A DNA stretch of 64,000 bases from Pseudomonas putida (GTDB taxonomy: Bacteria; Pseudomonadota; Gammaproteobacteria; Pseudomonadales; Pseudomonadaceae), in contig CP124529.1 in assembly GCA_029953615.1 (NCBI GenBank), forward strand, positions 310,001 through 374,000. Reading direction: 5' to 3'. Shown here piece by piece: positions 23,893 to 31,513 of the stretch. Position 1 is the stretch's first letter; each line of letters begins with the position of its first letter. The position numbers and the translations under genes were made by a program. The notes beneath the pieces were generated by a model that did no database searches, had not been told where the DNA came from, and saw only the letters and a list, made by a program, of their open reading frames with translations.

Positions 23893-24007
23893 CGGGGGCC
23901 GCTTTGCGGCCCTTCGCGACACAAGGCCGCTCCTACAAGGGTCCGCGCTTGGCATCAAACCCGGCGCGATCCCCTTGTGTCGCGAAAGGGCTGCACAGCA
24001 GCCCCCG
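23893..24007. repeat. REPIN of a second family ('TCGCGACACAAGGCCGCTCCTACA')
   Basis: Inverted pair with units CCTTCGCGACACAAGGCCGC (23911) and TTGTGTCGCGAAAGGGCTGC (about 23975-23994), outer arms GGGGGCCGC/GCAGCCCCC. Different core from the other REPs in the window. Lies between convergent liuD and the repressor gene. Confidence 0.85.
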
Positions 24008-24012
24008 GCAAG

Positions 24013-24666
24013 CTAGAAGACCTCATGCCCCCGCACGACCACTCCCAGAAACTCGCAGCCGTCTTCACACAGGACTGTCGGATAGCGCGTATTCAGCGGT
24101 TTGAGCATCCTGTCTCCGCCCTCCTCGACCAACTGCCGCAACACTGCCGGCCGCCCGGGCTGTCGCGCAATAACCAACCGCCCTGGCTCTGCCGGCAGGC
24201 CAGTATCCACCAACACACGCATACCCTCAGGTATGCTCCTGCCGCTGGTGGCATTCATCGAGTCGTTTTCCACCACCAGCCAGAACGCATTTCCGGCGGG
24301 CATGTAGTCAGTCTGCTCGTGGGCCTTGCTTGTTTCTGGCAAGGTCCCCTGCAAGTCAGCCCAACTCAGCACCGGGAAGCGGAAGCTCGCGTAAAGCAGT
24401 GCTTCTGCCGAAACCGGCTGCTCGGCCGCATAGTGACCAGGCGATTCGCGCACGATATCGCGCTCCACCACCATGACTTGGGCTTCCAGAAACACCAGCC
24501 CAAGTTTTTCGAGCTTTTCGTTGATGGTTTCCAGCGTCGGCCGCCGCGTACCACGCAGCCAGTGCCCCACGCCCCCCTGAGTCATGCCCAGGCGCTCGGC
24601 CAGCTTGAGCTGGCTGAGATTGTGTTCGCGCTTGTAGCGCTTGAGAAATGCGTTCCAGTTTTCCAT
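24013..24666 (-). CDS. LexA/CI-like repressor: XRE helix-turn-helix plus S24 peptidase domain
   Basis: 217 residues from MENWNAF. HTH about residues 9-60 (LSQLKLAERLGMTQGGVGHWLRG). C-terminal S24 domain with Ser of ENDSMNA near 136 and Lys of MLKPLN near 188, the self-cleavage dyad of LexA-type repressors. FRFPVLSWADLQG precedes it. No prophage genes adjoin, so it is probably a stand-alone stress or phage-type regulator, possibly a prophage relic. The start is uncertain: no strong RBS, and an in-frame ATG lies 36 bases upstream. Confidence 0.8.
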   Translation of the reverse strand: MENWNAFLKRYKREHNLSQLKLAERLGMTQGGVGHWLRGTRRPTLETINEKLEKLGLVFLEAQVMVVERDIVRESPGHYAAEQPVSAEALLYASFRFPVLSWADLQGTLPETSKAHEQTDYMPAGNAFWLVVENDSMNATSGRSIPEGMRVLVDTGLPAEPGRLVIARQPGRPAVLRQLVEEGGDRMLKPLNTRYPTVLCEDGCEFLGVVVRGHEVF

Positions 24667-24679
24667 GAGGGGCAACAAT

Positions 24680-24751
24680 ACGGACTGTATTACTCGCAGC
24701 AATACACAATCTGAATTATTTATTTTGAGATAGATAGTACAGACTGACCTA
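24680..24751. promoter_or_regulatory. Possible repressor operators between repressor and DUF6124 genes
   Basis: TACGGACTGTA (24680-24690, imperfect palindrome TAC-N5-GTA) lies just upstream of the repressor start, and the related TACAGACTG lies near 24738. AT-rich sequence with TTATTTATTTTGAGAT between them could hold divergent promoters. Autoregulation is inferred only from position. Confidence 0.35.
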
Positions 24752-24796
24752 TCCTCTGATTCCTCTGTGTTTGAAGGGAAAACAGAAGGTATCGCG

Positions 24797-25108
24797 ATGA
24801 AACCACCGAAAAACGACGAAACAGATCTCGACAGCGAAGCCGCCCGCCGCGCCCTCGACTACTACCTCAACCCCAACCCGCCGCGCCCTACCCTGGAGAA
24901 CAGGATCTGGACCCTGCACGAGGGCGTAACCACCGACCAGGCCCGGGAACACGCCATCGCCCTGCTGCGCTGCGCCGCCGCCACCGCGCAGGAAACCGCC
25001 ACCCACCAGCAGGGCAGCCAGCGCGAGCTGACCTTCGCCTTGATGCACATGATGGACATGGCCCGCGCACTGCTGGAGCACAAACGCACCGGGGAAACGG
25101 GTTTGTAG
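24797..25108 (+). CDS. DUF6124-like small protein
   Basis: 103 residues, helix-rich, resembling the DUF6124 proteins common in Pseudomonas (SEAARRALDYYLNP near residue 12, then TTDQAREHAIALLRCAAATAQETA and a final MMDMARALLEH helix). Function unknown. ATG at 24797 is preferred over the GTG at 24767 because AGAAGGT is 7 bases upstream. Divergent from the LexA-like gene; a shared regulatory region is likely. Confidence 0.7.
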   Translation: MKPPKNDETDLDSEAARRALDYYLNPNPPRPTLENRIWTLHEGVTTDQAREHAIALLRCAAATAQETATHQQGSQRELTFALMHMMDMARALLEHKRTGETGL

Positions 25109-25218
25109 ATACGAAAAGAAGGGAGAGAACGTGATGGCCAGGTAACGGCAAAGGCCCCGATTGCCGGGACAAGGAAGCGCACCGGTAAAACTTTTTTACC
25201 GGATTAGCGAAAATTCAT

Positions 25219-25246
25219 TTGACTGGCAAATGATAACGATTATTAT
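25219..25246 (+). promoter_or_regulatory. Fur-controlled promoter of the PrrF sRNA
   Basis: -35 TTGACT (25219-25224), 16-bp spacer, -10 TATTAT (25241-25246). The spacer and -10 are covered by AAATGATAACGATTATTAT, a good Fur-box match (GATAAT-type repeats). Fur-Fe(II) bound here would block RNA polymerase, the known control of prrF genes. Confidence 0.8.
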
Positions 25247-25252
25247 TGCACT

Positions 25253-25361
25253 CAGCTGATCGCAAGATCTGCTGGATAACCTGGAGCTTAGGTCGCTCTC
25301 AGATTATCTCCTCATCAGGCTAATCACGGTTTTTGACCCAGCTTTTGCTGGGTCTTTTTTT
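25253..25361 (+). ncRNA. prrF: PrrF iron-responsive small RNA
   Basis: About 109 nt. The conserved PrrF core is unmistakable: TCTCAGATTATCTCCTCATC followed by AGGCTAATCACGGTTTTTGA (25299-25336), then a terminator hairpin. In Pseudomonas, PrrF is made when iron is scarce and, with Hfq, pairs with mRNAs of iron-rich proteins (sodB, TCA enzymes) to repress them; the TCTCCTCATCAGG stretch is the antisense seed. The 5' end is set from the promoter (about 7 bases after -10). A single copy is here; most species outside P. aeruginosa carry a second copy elsewhere. Confidence 0.92.
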
Positions 25362-25362
25362 T
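25335..25362 (+). terminator. Rho-independent terminator of PrrF
   Basis: GACCCAGC-TTTT-GCTGGGTC followed by eight T. Perfect 8-bp stem. Confidence 0.95.
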
Positions 25363-25456
25363 GGCTCTTCAGGCTAATGAAGATCGTAATGGCGCGCATG
25401 ATAGCAAAAGTGTTTCAGAGCGTGAACGCTCATTACAAAACTTTGCGGAATCAGCA

Positions 25457-25476
25457 CTTGAGAATCAATCTCGTTT
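25457..25476. promoter_or_regulatory. Second Fur-box-like sequence upstream of the FecI/FecR hybrid gene
   Basis: CTTGAGAATCAATCTCGTTT holds the inverted GAGA-ATCAA-TCTC core seen in Fur boxes of the form GAGAATnATTCTC. It lies 70 bases before the 25545 start. No good -35/-10 pair is clear. Confidence 0.4.
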
Positions 25477-25544
25477 CACCTACGCTGATCACGCATCACG
25501 GAAGATGCCCCCACCCCTCCCCCATTTAAAGCAAGGAGCTGTCC

Positions 25545-26060
25545 ATGGCCCGTTTGCTGCTGCCCCATGGGCTTCCAATCACTGGTGCCGAACACGAGGC
25601 CGACGATGCCCTGCTGCATGCCCTTAAGCGGCTGCCACGGCGCGTACAGCAAGTGTTCCTGCTCAGCCGTCTCGACCAGCTGGACTTCGCCGCCATCGCT
25701 GCCCGCCTGGACCTGCCATTGGCCAGTATCGAGCGGAACATGGACCAGGCACTGCAGGTCGGCCGCTCGCGCCGGGATGTACTGGCGAGTGTGGCCGGGC
25801 AATGGTACGTGCGTTTGCAAAGCCCACAGGTGACCGCGTGCGAGCGTATCGACTTCCGCCGCTGGCTGGATGCGGACCCGGCGAACTTGCAGGCGTTTCA
25901 CGAGACGGAATTGCATTGGCGCAGCCTGCTGGCACCGGCACGGCAGCTTGGCCATGATGGCTGGTATCGGCAAGGTCGGGCGGCGTTGTCGCTGGGCGGT
26001 TGTTCGGTTGCGCTCGGGCTCGGCGTAGCTGCGTTGGTTCTGTTCGGGTTGTGGGCCTGA
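25545..26060 (+). CDS. Hybrid of ECF sigma region 4 and FecR-type DUF4880 with one membrane segment
   Basis: 171 residues. Residues 20-68 (DALLHALKRLPRRVQQVFLLSRLDQLDFAAIAARL) match sigma-region-4 of FecI-like ECF factors. Residues 85-127 (WYVRLQSPQVTACERIDFRRWLDADPANLQAFHETELHWRSL) match DUF4880, the cytoplasmic N-terminus of FecR anti-sigma factors. A C-terminal hydrophobic helix follows (LGGCSVALGLGVAALVLFGLW, 150-170). Sigma region 2 and the periplasmic FecR domain are both missing. It could be a relic of a fecI-fecR pair fused by deletion, or a functional membrane-tethered regulator. AAGGAG RBS 7-12 bases upstream. Neighbour of PrrF and a Fur-like box, so iron control is plausible. Confidence 0.7.
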   Translation: MARLLLPHGLPITGAEHEADDALLHALKRLPRRVQQVFLLSRLDQLDFAAIAARLDLPLASIERNMDQALQVGRSRRDVLASVAGQWYVRLQSPQVTACERIDFRRWLDADPANLQAFHETELHWRSLLAPARQLGHDGWYRQGRAALSLGGCSVALGLGVAALVLFGLWA

Positions 26061-26469
26061 TCATTCTGCAGAAAACCGTCAACGCTCAGGCTATTCATGA
26101 CTGTTCCGAGCACAGCGCGCCCAACTCAAAGCGACGGAGTTCAGCACTTTGACACCACGGTTCGACCGTCACTGTTGATTCCTTTCCTTCATGGCCGCAC
26201 TGTCGAACACTTGCCCGCCGCAATGCGGTCCGATCGTGACTCTCCAAATCTTGATGAGAACCTGATGGCAATCGCCTATGCGATGGGCACGCGCCGATCA
26301 AAGTGGGGCGCCGCACGGCAACCAGCGTTGGGTGCGTCCTGCGCCAGGCTGGAGCGAAGTGTGTTGTCGCTGGGTAGCTGCTCGATTGCGGTGAGGCTTG
26401 GCGTGGCGGCGCCTGATCAACACCTCAGCTACGCCATAATCGCTTTCACCGAGAAGGGCTCGTTTACTA
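26061..26469 (+). pseudogene. Non-coding stretch with a decayed partial copy of the hybrid gene's 3' end
   Basis: At about 26355-26410 the bases TTGTCGCTGGGTAGCTGCTC and following closely match TTGTCGCTGGGCGGTTGTTC at about 25984-26034 in the preceding gene, and translate to VLSLGSCSIAVRLGVAA versus ALSLGGCSVALGLGVAA. An open frame runs 26097-26636 but overlaps the exporter gene tail and has no family resemblance elsewhere, so I treat it as remnant DNA rather than a gene. Confidence 0.4.
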
Positions 26470-27666
26470 TCAAGTTCGAGTGCTGGTCAGCGTTTCCGTC
26501 AGGCATGCAAGCAGTAGCCATCCGCACAAGCTGGCACCCAGGAACAGCAGCCCCAGGCTCATCGGCAACGCGCTTTCCAGGCCAGCAACCAGGCTGCCAG
26601 CCAAACCACCACCTGCGAACAGCAAGGTCGTGTTGAGCGACGCTGCCGCACCGGCCTGCTGGGGGTAACGCGCCAAAGCCTGGGTCGTTGCAGCCGGACG
26701 CACCAGCGTTGTCCCGGTCGTGCAGATGATCATCGGCAGCAGAAGCCCCGCCACCGTCAATCCTGCGACCTGTTCCCAGATCACCAGTGTGATGCCCCCG
26801 ACAGCAATAAGCAGGAATCCCGTCTTGATCTGAACCTGCGGGGTTACGCGATTGTTCAAGTAGGTCGCGGTTGCTCCGCCAGCGATATACGCAAGCCCAT
26901 AGGCGATAAATACCACCGAGAATTCATATGGCGTCAGCCCCAGGCTGTCCATCAACGCCAATGGCGCAACAACGATGAAGGAAAAATGGCAGGCGAAAGC
27001 GAGGCTGGACAGCAGGGAGTTCGAAAGATAGGTCGTATCACGCAGCATGATCCAATAGCTGCGCATGCCTGAAGTACAACCTCGGGATACAGGCGTGTCC
27101 TGCAGCAGTACACAGGACAGGCATGAAACCATCACGGCTATGAAAGCGAATAGCGTAAAGCTGCCCTTCCAGCCAAAGGACTGTTGGAGAAAAGCGCCTG
27201 CAACCGGTGACAACGAGATGAACAACCCACTAGCGCTGGTCAGCAGGATCCGCATGGCATTGCGCTGCTTACCGCTGTACAGATCCTGCACAAGCGCCTG
27301 GCCCAGCACGAAACTTCCGCACCCCAGAGCCTGCAGCAAACGGAACGCCATGAACGTCTCATAGCGGGTTGAAGATACACAACCCACCGCCCCTGCAATG
27401 GACACACCCAGCCCAGCGAGCAATAACCGCTTGCGTCCTATGCCATCCGACAATGGCCCGATCACTATCTGCGCCAAGGCGACACCAAACGCAAAGAAGC
27501 TTACCGAGTAGGCTATCTGCTGTGGCTCGACCTGAAACTCTTCTGCGAGCGCTGGGAATGATGGCAGGATCACATCCAGCGGGAATACGCCCAATAGACA
27601 CAACAGAACCAACAGGGCCGAGCACAGATTGCTATTGAGTGACCCCAAGGGCCCGGAAATAGTCAC
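26470..27666 (-). CDS. Bcr/CflA-type MFS drug exporter
   Basis: 398 residues, 12 predicted membrane helices. Signatures include LLGVFPLDVILPSFPALAEEF near residue 20 (the DxxxP(A/S)FP start of DHA1 Bcr/CflA), IGPLSDGIGRKRLLLAGLG near 68 (MFS motif A) and FRLLQALGCGSFVLGQALVQD near 106 (motif C region). I choose the GTG at 27666: GGGAG lies 6 bases upstream and it gives normal length, whereas the open frame to 27777 has no RBS. GC content is visibly lower than that of flanking genes, suggesting transfer. Substrate unknown. Confidence 0.8.
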   Translation of the reverse strand: MTISGPLGSLNSNLCSALLVLLCLLGVFPLDVILPSFPALAEEFQVEPQQIAYSVSFFAFGVALAQIVIGPLSDGIGRKRLLLAGLGVSIAGAVGCVSSTRYETFMAFRLLQALGCGSFVLGQALVQDLYSGKQRNAMRILLTSASGLFISLSPVAGAFLQQSFGWKGSFTLFAFIAVMVSCLSCVLLQDTPVSRGCTSGMRSYWIMLRDTTYLSNSLLSSLAFACHFSFIVVAPLALMDSLGLTPYEFSVVFIAYGLAYIAGGATATYLNNRVTPQVQIKTGFLLIAVGGITLVIWEQVAGLTVAGLLLPMIICTTGTTLVRPAATTQALARYPQQAGAAASLNTTLLFAGGGLAGSLVAGLESALPMSLGLLFLGASLCGWLLLACLTETLTSTRT

Positions 27667-27895
27667 TGGAATCTCCCTGGAAGCGCCGAGCCATGATGGT
27701 AGCGATACCCTGAAGATGTACAACCCGGAGCGGGCAGCGAAACTTCCGATAGATCTGTAGGGCTTTTCCCGTGACACTTTCTACTGATGACTTCTGGTGC
27801 TATCAGACTTCTGCTGACTTGATAGCCGGACCCCAGCGACGTCTCAGGATTCGGATCCTGACACTGTCGCCGGGCAAGCTCTTCCAGGAAACCGC
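27667..27895. other. 229-bp gap with two inverted repeats
   Basis: GCTATCA (27799-27805) pairs with TGATAGC (27820-27826), and TCAGGAT-TCGG-ATCCTGA (27844-27861) is a perfect hairpin. The second may end the SRPBCC transcript, though no T-run follows; the first lies upstream of the exporter and could be an operator. No gene seen. Confidence 0.35.
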
Positions 27896-28306
27896 TTAGC
27901 CTTCCAGCCCTTTCTTCAGCGCCGCCAGGCCATCTTCATAGATCCCCGCGAACAGCGCAGTTGCTTCAGCGTCGCTGATTCCCACCGGCACGAACGAACC
28001 GGACCATTCCACGCGAGATCCGCTACCTTCAGCCACCACACGCAGGGTCGACTGGTAGTCACGTACTGGCGCCGGGCCGCTGAGAATGGTGTAGCTGTAG
28101 CTGCGGCCCGCTTCGTTGAAGTCCAGCAGGCGCTCGATGATGGTGTCACCGGCCACGCTCTTGAGGGTGCGGACGCGGCCGCCTTCGCTCAGGGTGCTTT
28201 CGGGGATGAACGGCAGCCAGTCGGGCAGCGCGTCGAAACCGCCAATCAGTTGCCAGACGCGGTTGGCATCGGTTGCCAGGGTGATGGAAGCTTGTGCAGT
28301 TGCCAT
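27896..28306 (-). CDS. SRPBCC (START/polyketide-cyclase-like) small protein
   Basis: 136 residues of the SRPBCC fold (ITLATDANRVWQLIGGFDALPDWLPFI at the N-terminus, ERLLDFNEAGRSYSYTILSGPAPVRDYQSTLRV near 60, and the long C-terminal helix ATALFAGIYEDGLAALKKGL). It binds hydrophobic ligands in its family; substrate here unknown. GAGGAG RBS 8 bases upstream. Probably in the same transcript as the aldo/keto reductase 72 bases upstream. Confidence 0.8.
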   Translation of the reverse strand: MATAQASITLATDANRVWQLIGGFDALPDWLPFIPESTLSEGGRVRTLKSVAGDTIIERLLDFNEAGRSYSYTILSGPAPVRDYQSTLRVVAEGSGSRVEWSGSFVPVGISDAEATALFAGIYEDGLAALKKGLEG

Positions 28307-28378
28307 GGTGATTCTCCTCGGGGCGTGGCCCCATTGATTCGGGTAGTCAGGACCGCAATGCGGCCCTGCAAGATCGCT

Positions 28379-29389
28379 TTAAACAGCAGGTACCGGGGCC
28401 TGGGCGTTGATCAGCCCTTGCTGGCGCAGGTCGTTCCAGAACGCCATCGGGATCACCTTGCTCAGGGCGGCAAGGTCTTCGTTGGCGTGCGCAGGGCGGG
28501 TGGAGCCCGGGATCACCGAGACCACGGCCGGGTGGGCCAGGGCGAACTGCAGGGCGGCCGCCTTCACATCCACACCATGGGCACGGGCCACAGCACGGAT
28601 GCGCTCGAGCTTGGCCAGCACCGCCTGGGTGGCTTTCTGGTACTCGAAGTGCTCGCCGCCGGCGGTGACACCCGAGCTGTACGGGCCACCCACGACAATG
28701 CCGACACCCTGCTCCACCGCTTGCGGCATGACGCGTTGCAGTGCGCGATCATGGTCCAGCAGCGAGTAGCGCCCGGCGAGCAGGAAGCCGTCGGGGCGCG
28801 GCTCGTCCAGGTCGAGGGTCAGTTCGATCGGCTCGACGCGGTTCACACCCAGGCCCCAGGCCTTGATCACGCCTTCCTCACGCAACCGAGAGAGCACGCG
28901 AAACGCACCAGTGCGGGCAACTTCGAACTGGCTCAGCCATTCGTCACCGTAGAAGTCCTGGGCGATGTCGTGGATCCAGACAATGTCCAGGCGGTCGGTC
29001 TTCAGCCGGCGCAGGCTGTCTTCGATGGAGCGCAGGGTGGCGTCAGCGCTGTAGTCGTTGACGATGCGGTTGCGGTTGCCGTGCTCGAACAGGCCGCTCT
29101 TCTCGCCCAGTTCACGGGCCGCCGGGTCTTCCAGTTCGTCGAGGATGATGCGGCCGACCTTGGTGCTGAGCACATATTCGTCACGCGGGCGACCGGCCAG
29201 GGCATTGCCCAGGCGGCTTTCGGAGAGGCCGGCACCATAGAACGGCGCGCTGTCGAAGTAGCGCACGCCGTTGTTCCAGGCGGCATCGACGGTAGCCTGC
29301 ACTTCGTCTTCAGGCACATTGCGGAACATGTTGCCCAGTGGGGCGGTACCGAAGCCCAGCGGGTTGGCGATAAGGGATTTGAGGTTCAT
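28379..29389 (-). CDS. Aldo/keto reductase, sugar 1-dehydrogenase-like
   Basis: 336 residues, TIM-barrel AKR of the group containing D-threo-aldose (L-fucose) 1-dehydrogenase and pyridoxal dehydrogenase. GFGTAPLGNMFRN near residue 13, YFDSAPFYGAGLSESRLG near 42 (catalytic Asp and Tyr), STKVGRI near 75 (catalytic Lys), DIVWIHD near 140 (catalytic His), and VVSVIPGSTRPAHANED near 297. Likely NAD(P)-dependent oxidation of an unphosphorylated aldose (inference). Start at MNLKSLI (29389) because AGGA is 8 bases upstream. Next to a LysR gene and divergent sugar-type genes. Confidence 0.8.
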   Translation of the reverse strand: MNLKSLIANPLGFGTAPLGNMFRNVPEDEVQATVDAAWNNGVRYFDSAPFYGAGLSESRLGNALAGRPRDEYVLSTKVGRIILDELEDPAARELGEKSGLFEHGNRNRIVNDYSADATLRSIEDSLRRLKTDRLDIVWIHDIAQDFYGDEWLSQFEVARTGAFRVLSRLREEGVIKAWGLGVNRVEPIELTLDLDEPRPDGFLLAGRYSLLDHDRALQRVMPQAVEQGVGIVVGGPYSSGVTAGGEHFEYQKATQAVLAKLERIRAVARAHGVDVKAAALQFALAHPAVVSVIPGSTRPAHANEDLAALSKVIPMAFWNDLRQQGLINAQAPVPAV

Positions 29390-29502
29390 GTGCATTTTCC
29401 TGATGAGGGAGTCGGTTGTGAACTCCAGTGGCTGCAATGCTATGCGCCACCCACCAAGACCGTCCAAGTCATATTTCGAACTACTTGAGACCTTTTAAGC
29501 AA

Positions 29503-29517
29503 CACCATTCAATGGTG
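29503..29517. promoter_or_regulatory. 15-bp perfect palindrome upstream of the aldo/keto reductase gene
   Basis: CACCATT-C-AATGGTG, 114 bases before the reductase start and just after the LysR gene end (reading minus). A candidate operator for a dimeric regulator; the binding protein is not known. Confidence 0.45.
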
Positions 29518-29572
29518 CTTCGCGGTGCCTGTATCCCTTGGTGCCTCCAACAGTCTGTCGTGCGGACTGCGC

Positions 29573-30493
29573 TCAGTAATTGAAATCGTGGCCTAGCTGG
29601 CCCTGCACCCATTCAAGGAATTGTCGAACCCTGCGGGTTTCAGCATGGCCTCGAGGAAAGACCAGGTGGTGGGCACTGACGGGCGTCGCCAGGTCTTCTG
29701 CAAATACCGGTACCAACTCGCCTCGGGCGATATAGTCCTGCGCCAGCAGGGAACTCTCCAAGGCCAGCCCATACCCGTGGCTGGCGGCCTCCAGGCTCAT
29801 GTAGGAGCGATCGAAGCTCAGTGCATAAGGGGTTTGTGGCAACGCCACACCTTGCTGGGCGAACCACTGGGGCCATTGCACCAACGCGGCTTCCGACAGG
29901 ATCAGGTTCTGCCCCAGCAGGTCGCTGGGTTGCCTGACAGGTGTACGCGCTAGAAGCTGTGGCGAGGCCAGCACCGTTGCACGTTCATGCCGGATGGTGC
30001 GCACTTCCAGGCTGGGCCAGTTGGGGTAACCATGACGGATATCCAGGTCGATCTGATGGCGGCCGAAGTGCAGCGACTCGTAGGAGCACGACAGGTTGAT
30101 CTGGATTTGCGGGTGACTGTTACGAAAATGGTCCAGGCGCGGCAGCAACCAGAGCAGGCCGAAGCTAGGCGCGGAATGAAGCCGCAGGCAATCGAAGCCC
30201 ACCGAGTTGCCAGCGCGCTCGGTGGCAGTAGCCAGGCTCTGCAATATGCCCGACACCTCGCGCAGGTACTGCTCGCCTGCCGGGGTCAGCGTAACACCAC
30301 GTGCCTCGCGAATGAACAATGGGCGACCGATCAAGGCTTCCAGGTTGGCAATCTGGTGGCTCACCGCAGAGGGTGTGAGGTTCAACTGCTCAGCGGCACG
30401 TGCAACGTTGGCGAAACGCGCAACTTGCTCGAAGGCCTGAATTGCTTTCAGGGAAGGGAGCTGAGGAAGTTTTCGAAGGTTGTCCAGGCTCAT
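29573..30493 (-). CDS. LysR-family regulator (GcvA-like)
   Basis: 306 residues from MSLDNLRKL. HTH about residues 13-70 (LKAIQAFEQVARFANVARAAEQLNLTPSAVSHQIANLEALIGRPLFIRE) and a substrate-binding domain from about 95, of the GcvA/AmpR type (FGLLWLLPRLDHFRNSHPQIQI). Start chosen for AGGA 6 bases upstream. Divergent from the SDR-MFS-transketolase operon, with a T-N11-A palindrome between them, so it probably controls that operon and perhaps the reductase gene behind it. Confidence 0.88.
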   Translation of the reverse strand: MSLDNLRKLPQLPSLKAIQAFEQVARFANVARAAEQLNLTPSAVSHQIANLEALIGRPLFIREARGVTLTPAGEQYLREVSGILQSLATATERAGNSVGFDCLRLHSAPSFGLLWLLPRLDHFRNSHPQIQINLSCSYESLHFGRHQIDLDIRHGYPNWPSLEVRTIRHERATVLASPQLLARTPVRQPSDLLGQNLILSEAALVQWPQWFAQQGVALPQTPYALSFDRSYMSLEAASHGYGLALESSLLAQDYIARGELVPVFAEDLATPVSAHHLVFPRGHAETRRVRQFLEWVQGQLGHDFNY

Positions 30494-30564
30494 GGCCATT
30501 CCTGAAGGATGCGCAGCGATACCAAGGCTTTTACCTTCCTGTAAGCCCCAGGCACAAGTCGAGG

Positions 30565-30581
30565 GCTGAATTTTTTTCAGC
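30565..30581. promoter_or_regulatory. LysR-type T-N11-A palindrome
   Basis: GCTGAA-TTTTT-TTCAGC, with T30567 and A30579 in the T-N11-A spacing of LysR operators. It lies 72 bases before the LysR start and 109 before the SDR start, as expected for a divergent regulatory region. Confidence 0.6.
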
Positions 30582-30689
30582 ACCGGGTGAAAGAGGCAGC
30601 GTTGCTCGGGGGGCTGTCCGGGACGAAGCTGTGCCTATCGGTTCTGCCGGAACCGTCGCTCACAACAATAATCATCTGGAGCAACTTCG

Positions 30690-31439
30690 ATGCTGTTAAC
30701 AGGAAAATGTGCCGTGATCACCGGCGCGGCCTCTGCCCGAGGTATCGGCCGGGCAACCGCCCAGGCGTTTGCCGACCAAGGCGCCAAAGTCGCCATCCTG
30801 GACCTGGACGCGACTGCCGCAGCCGAAGCTGCCGCTTCACTTGGCGAAGGCCATCTTGGCCTGGCTGCCAACGTTGCCGATGAAGCACAGGTACGTGATG
30901 CCATCGCCCAGGTACTCGCGCAATTCGGTCGGATCGACGTGCTGGTAAACAACGCCGGTATCACTCAACCGGTGAAAACCCTGGAAATCACCGGGGCTGA
31001 CTATGACCGGATTCTCAACGTGAACCTGCGTGGCACATTGTTGATGTCCCAGGCGGTGATCCCGACCATGCGGGCGCAACGCGCCGGCAGCATCATCTGC
31101 ATGTCGTCGGTGTCTGCCCAACGCGGTGGCGGCATCTTCGGTGGCCCCCACTACAGCGCGGCGAAGGCTGGCGTGCTCGGTCTGGGCAAGGCGATGGCCC
31201 GTGAACTGGGGCCGGACAATATTCGCGTCAACTCGATCACGCCAGGCCTGATTCACACGGACATCACCGGTGGCCTCATGCAGGATGAGCGCCGTCACGC
31301 CATCATCGAAGGCATCCCGCTGGGCCGCCTGGGTGAGGCGCGCGATGTCGCCAACGCGGCCTTGTTCCTGGCCAGCGACCTGTCCAGCTACCTGACGGGC
31401 ATTACCCTGGATGTCAACGGCGGGATGCTGATCCACTGA
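30690..31439 (+). CDS. Short-chain dehydrogenase/reductase (classical SDR)
   Basis: 249 residues. NAD(P) Rossmann motif GAASARGIGRATA near 11 (the TGxxxGxG variant), acidic DLD near 35 suggesting NAD preference, NNAGI near 88, catalytic Ser-Tyr-Lys at SSVSAQRGG...YSAAKAG (about 140-158), and IRVNSITPGLIHTDIT near 178. RBS GGAG 9 bases upstream. First gene of SDR-MFS-transketolase. A polyol or ketose oxidoreductase role is inferred from context. Confidence 0.85.
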   Translation: MLLTGKCAVITGAASARGIGRATAQAFADQGAKVAILDLDATAAAEAAASLGEGHLGLAANVADEAQVRDAIAQVLAQFGRIDVLVNNAGITQPVKTLEITGADYDRILNVNLRGTLLMSQAVIPTMRAQRAGSIICMSSVSAQRGGGIFGGPHYSAAKAGVLGLGKAMARELGPDNIRVNSITPGLIHTDITGGLMQDERRHAIIEGIPLGRLGEARDVANAALFLASDLSSYLTGITLDVNGGMLIH

Positions 31440-31513
31440 GCACCCGGTGCATCGTGACCTGCACCTGGCCCGGCGCAGGTCACGCGTTCGATAACAACAA
31501 GAGATCAGAACGA

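Noticed and set aside
24013-24666. Prophage presence, suggested by the LexA/CI-like repressor
   Set aside because: No phage structural, replication or integrase genes adjoin; the flanks are metabolic genes and a DUF6124 gene.
26097-26636. A 179-residue plus-strand frame overlapping the exporter gene
   Set aside because: No family resemblance, poor start, overlaps a confident gene on the other strand; only a short part resembles the neighbouring hybrid gene.
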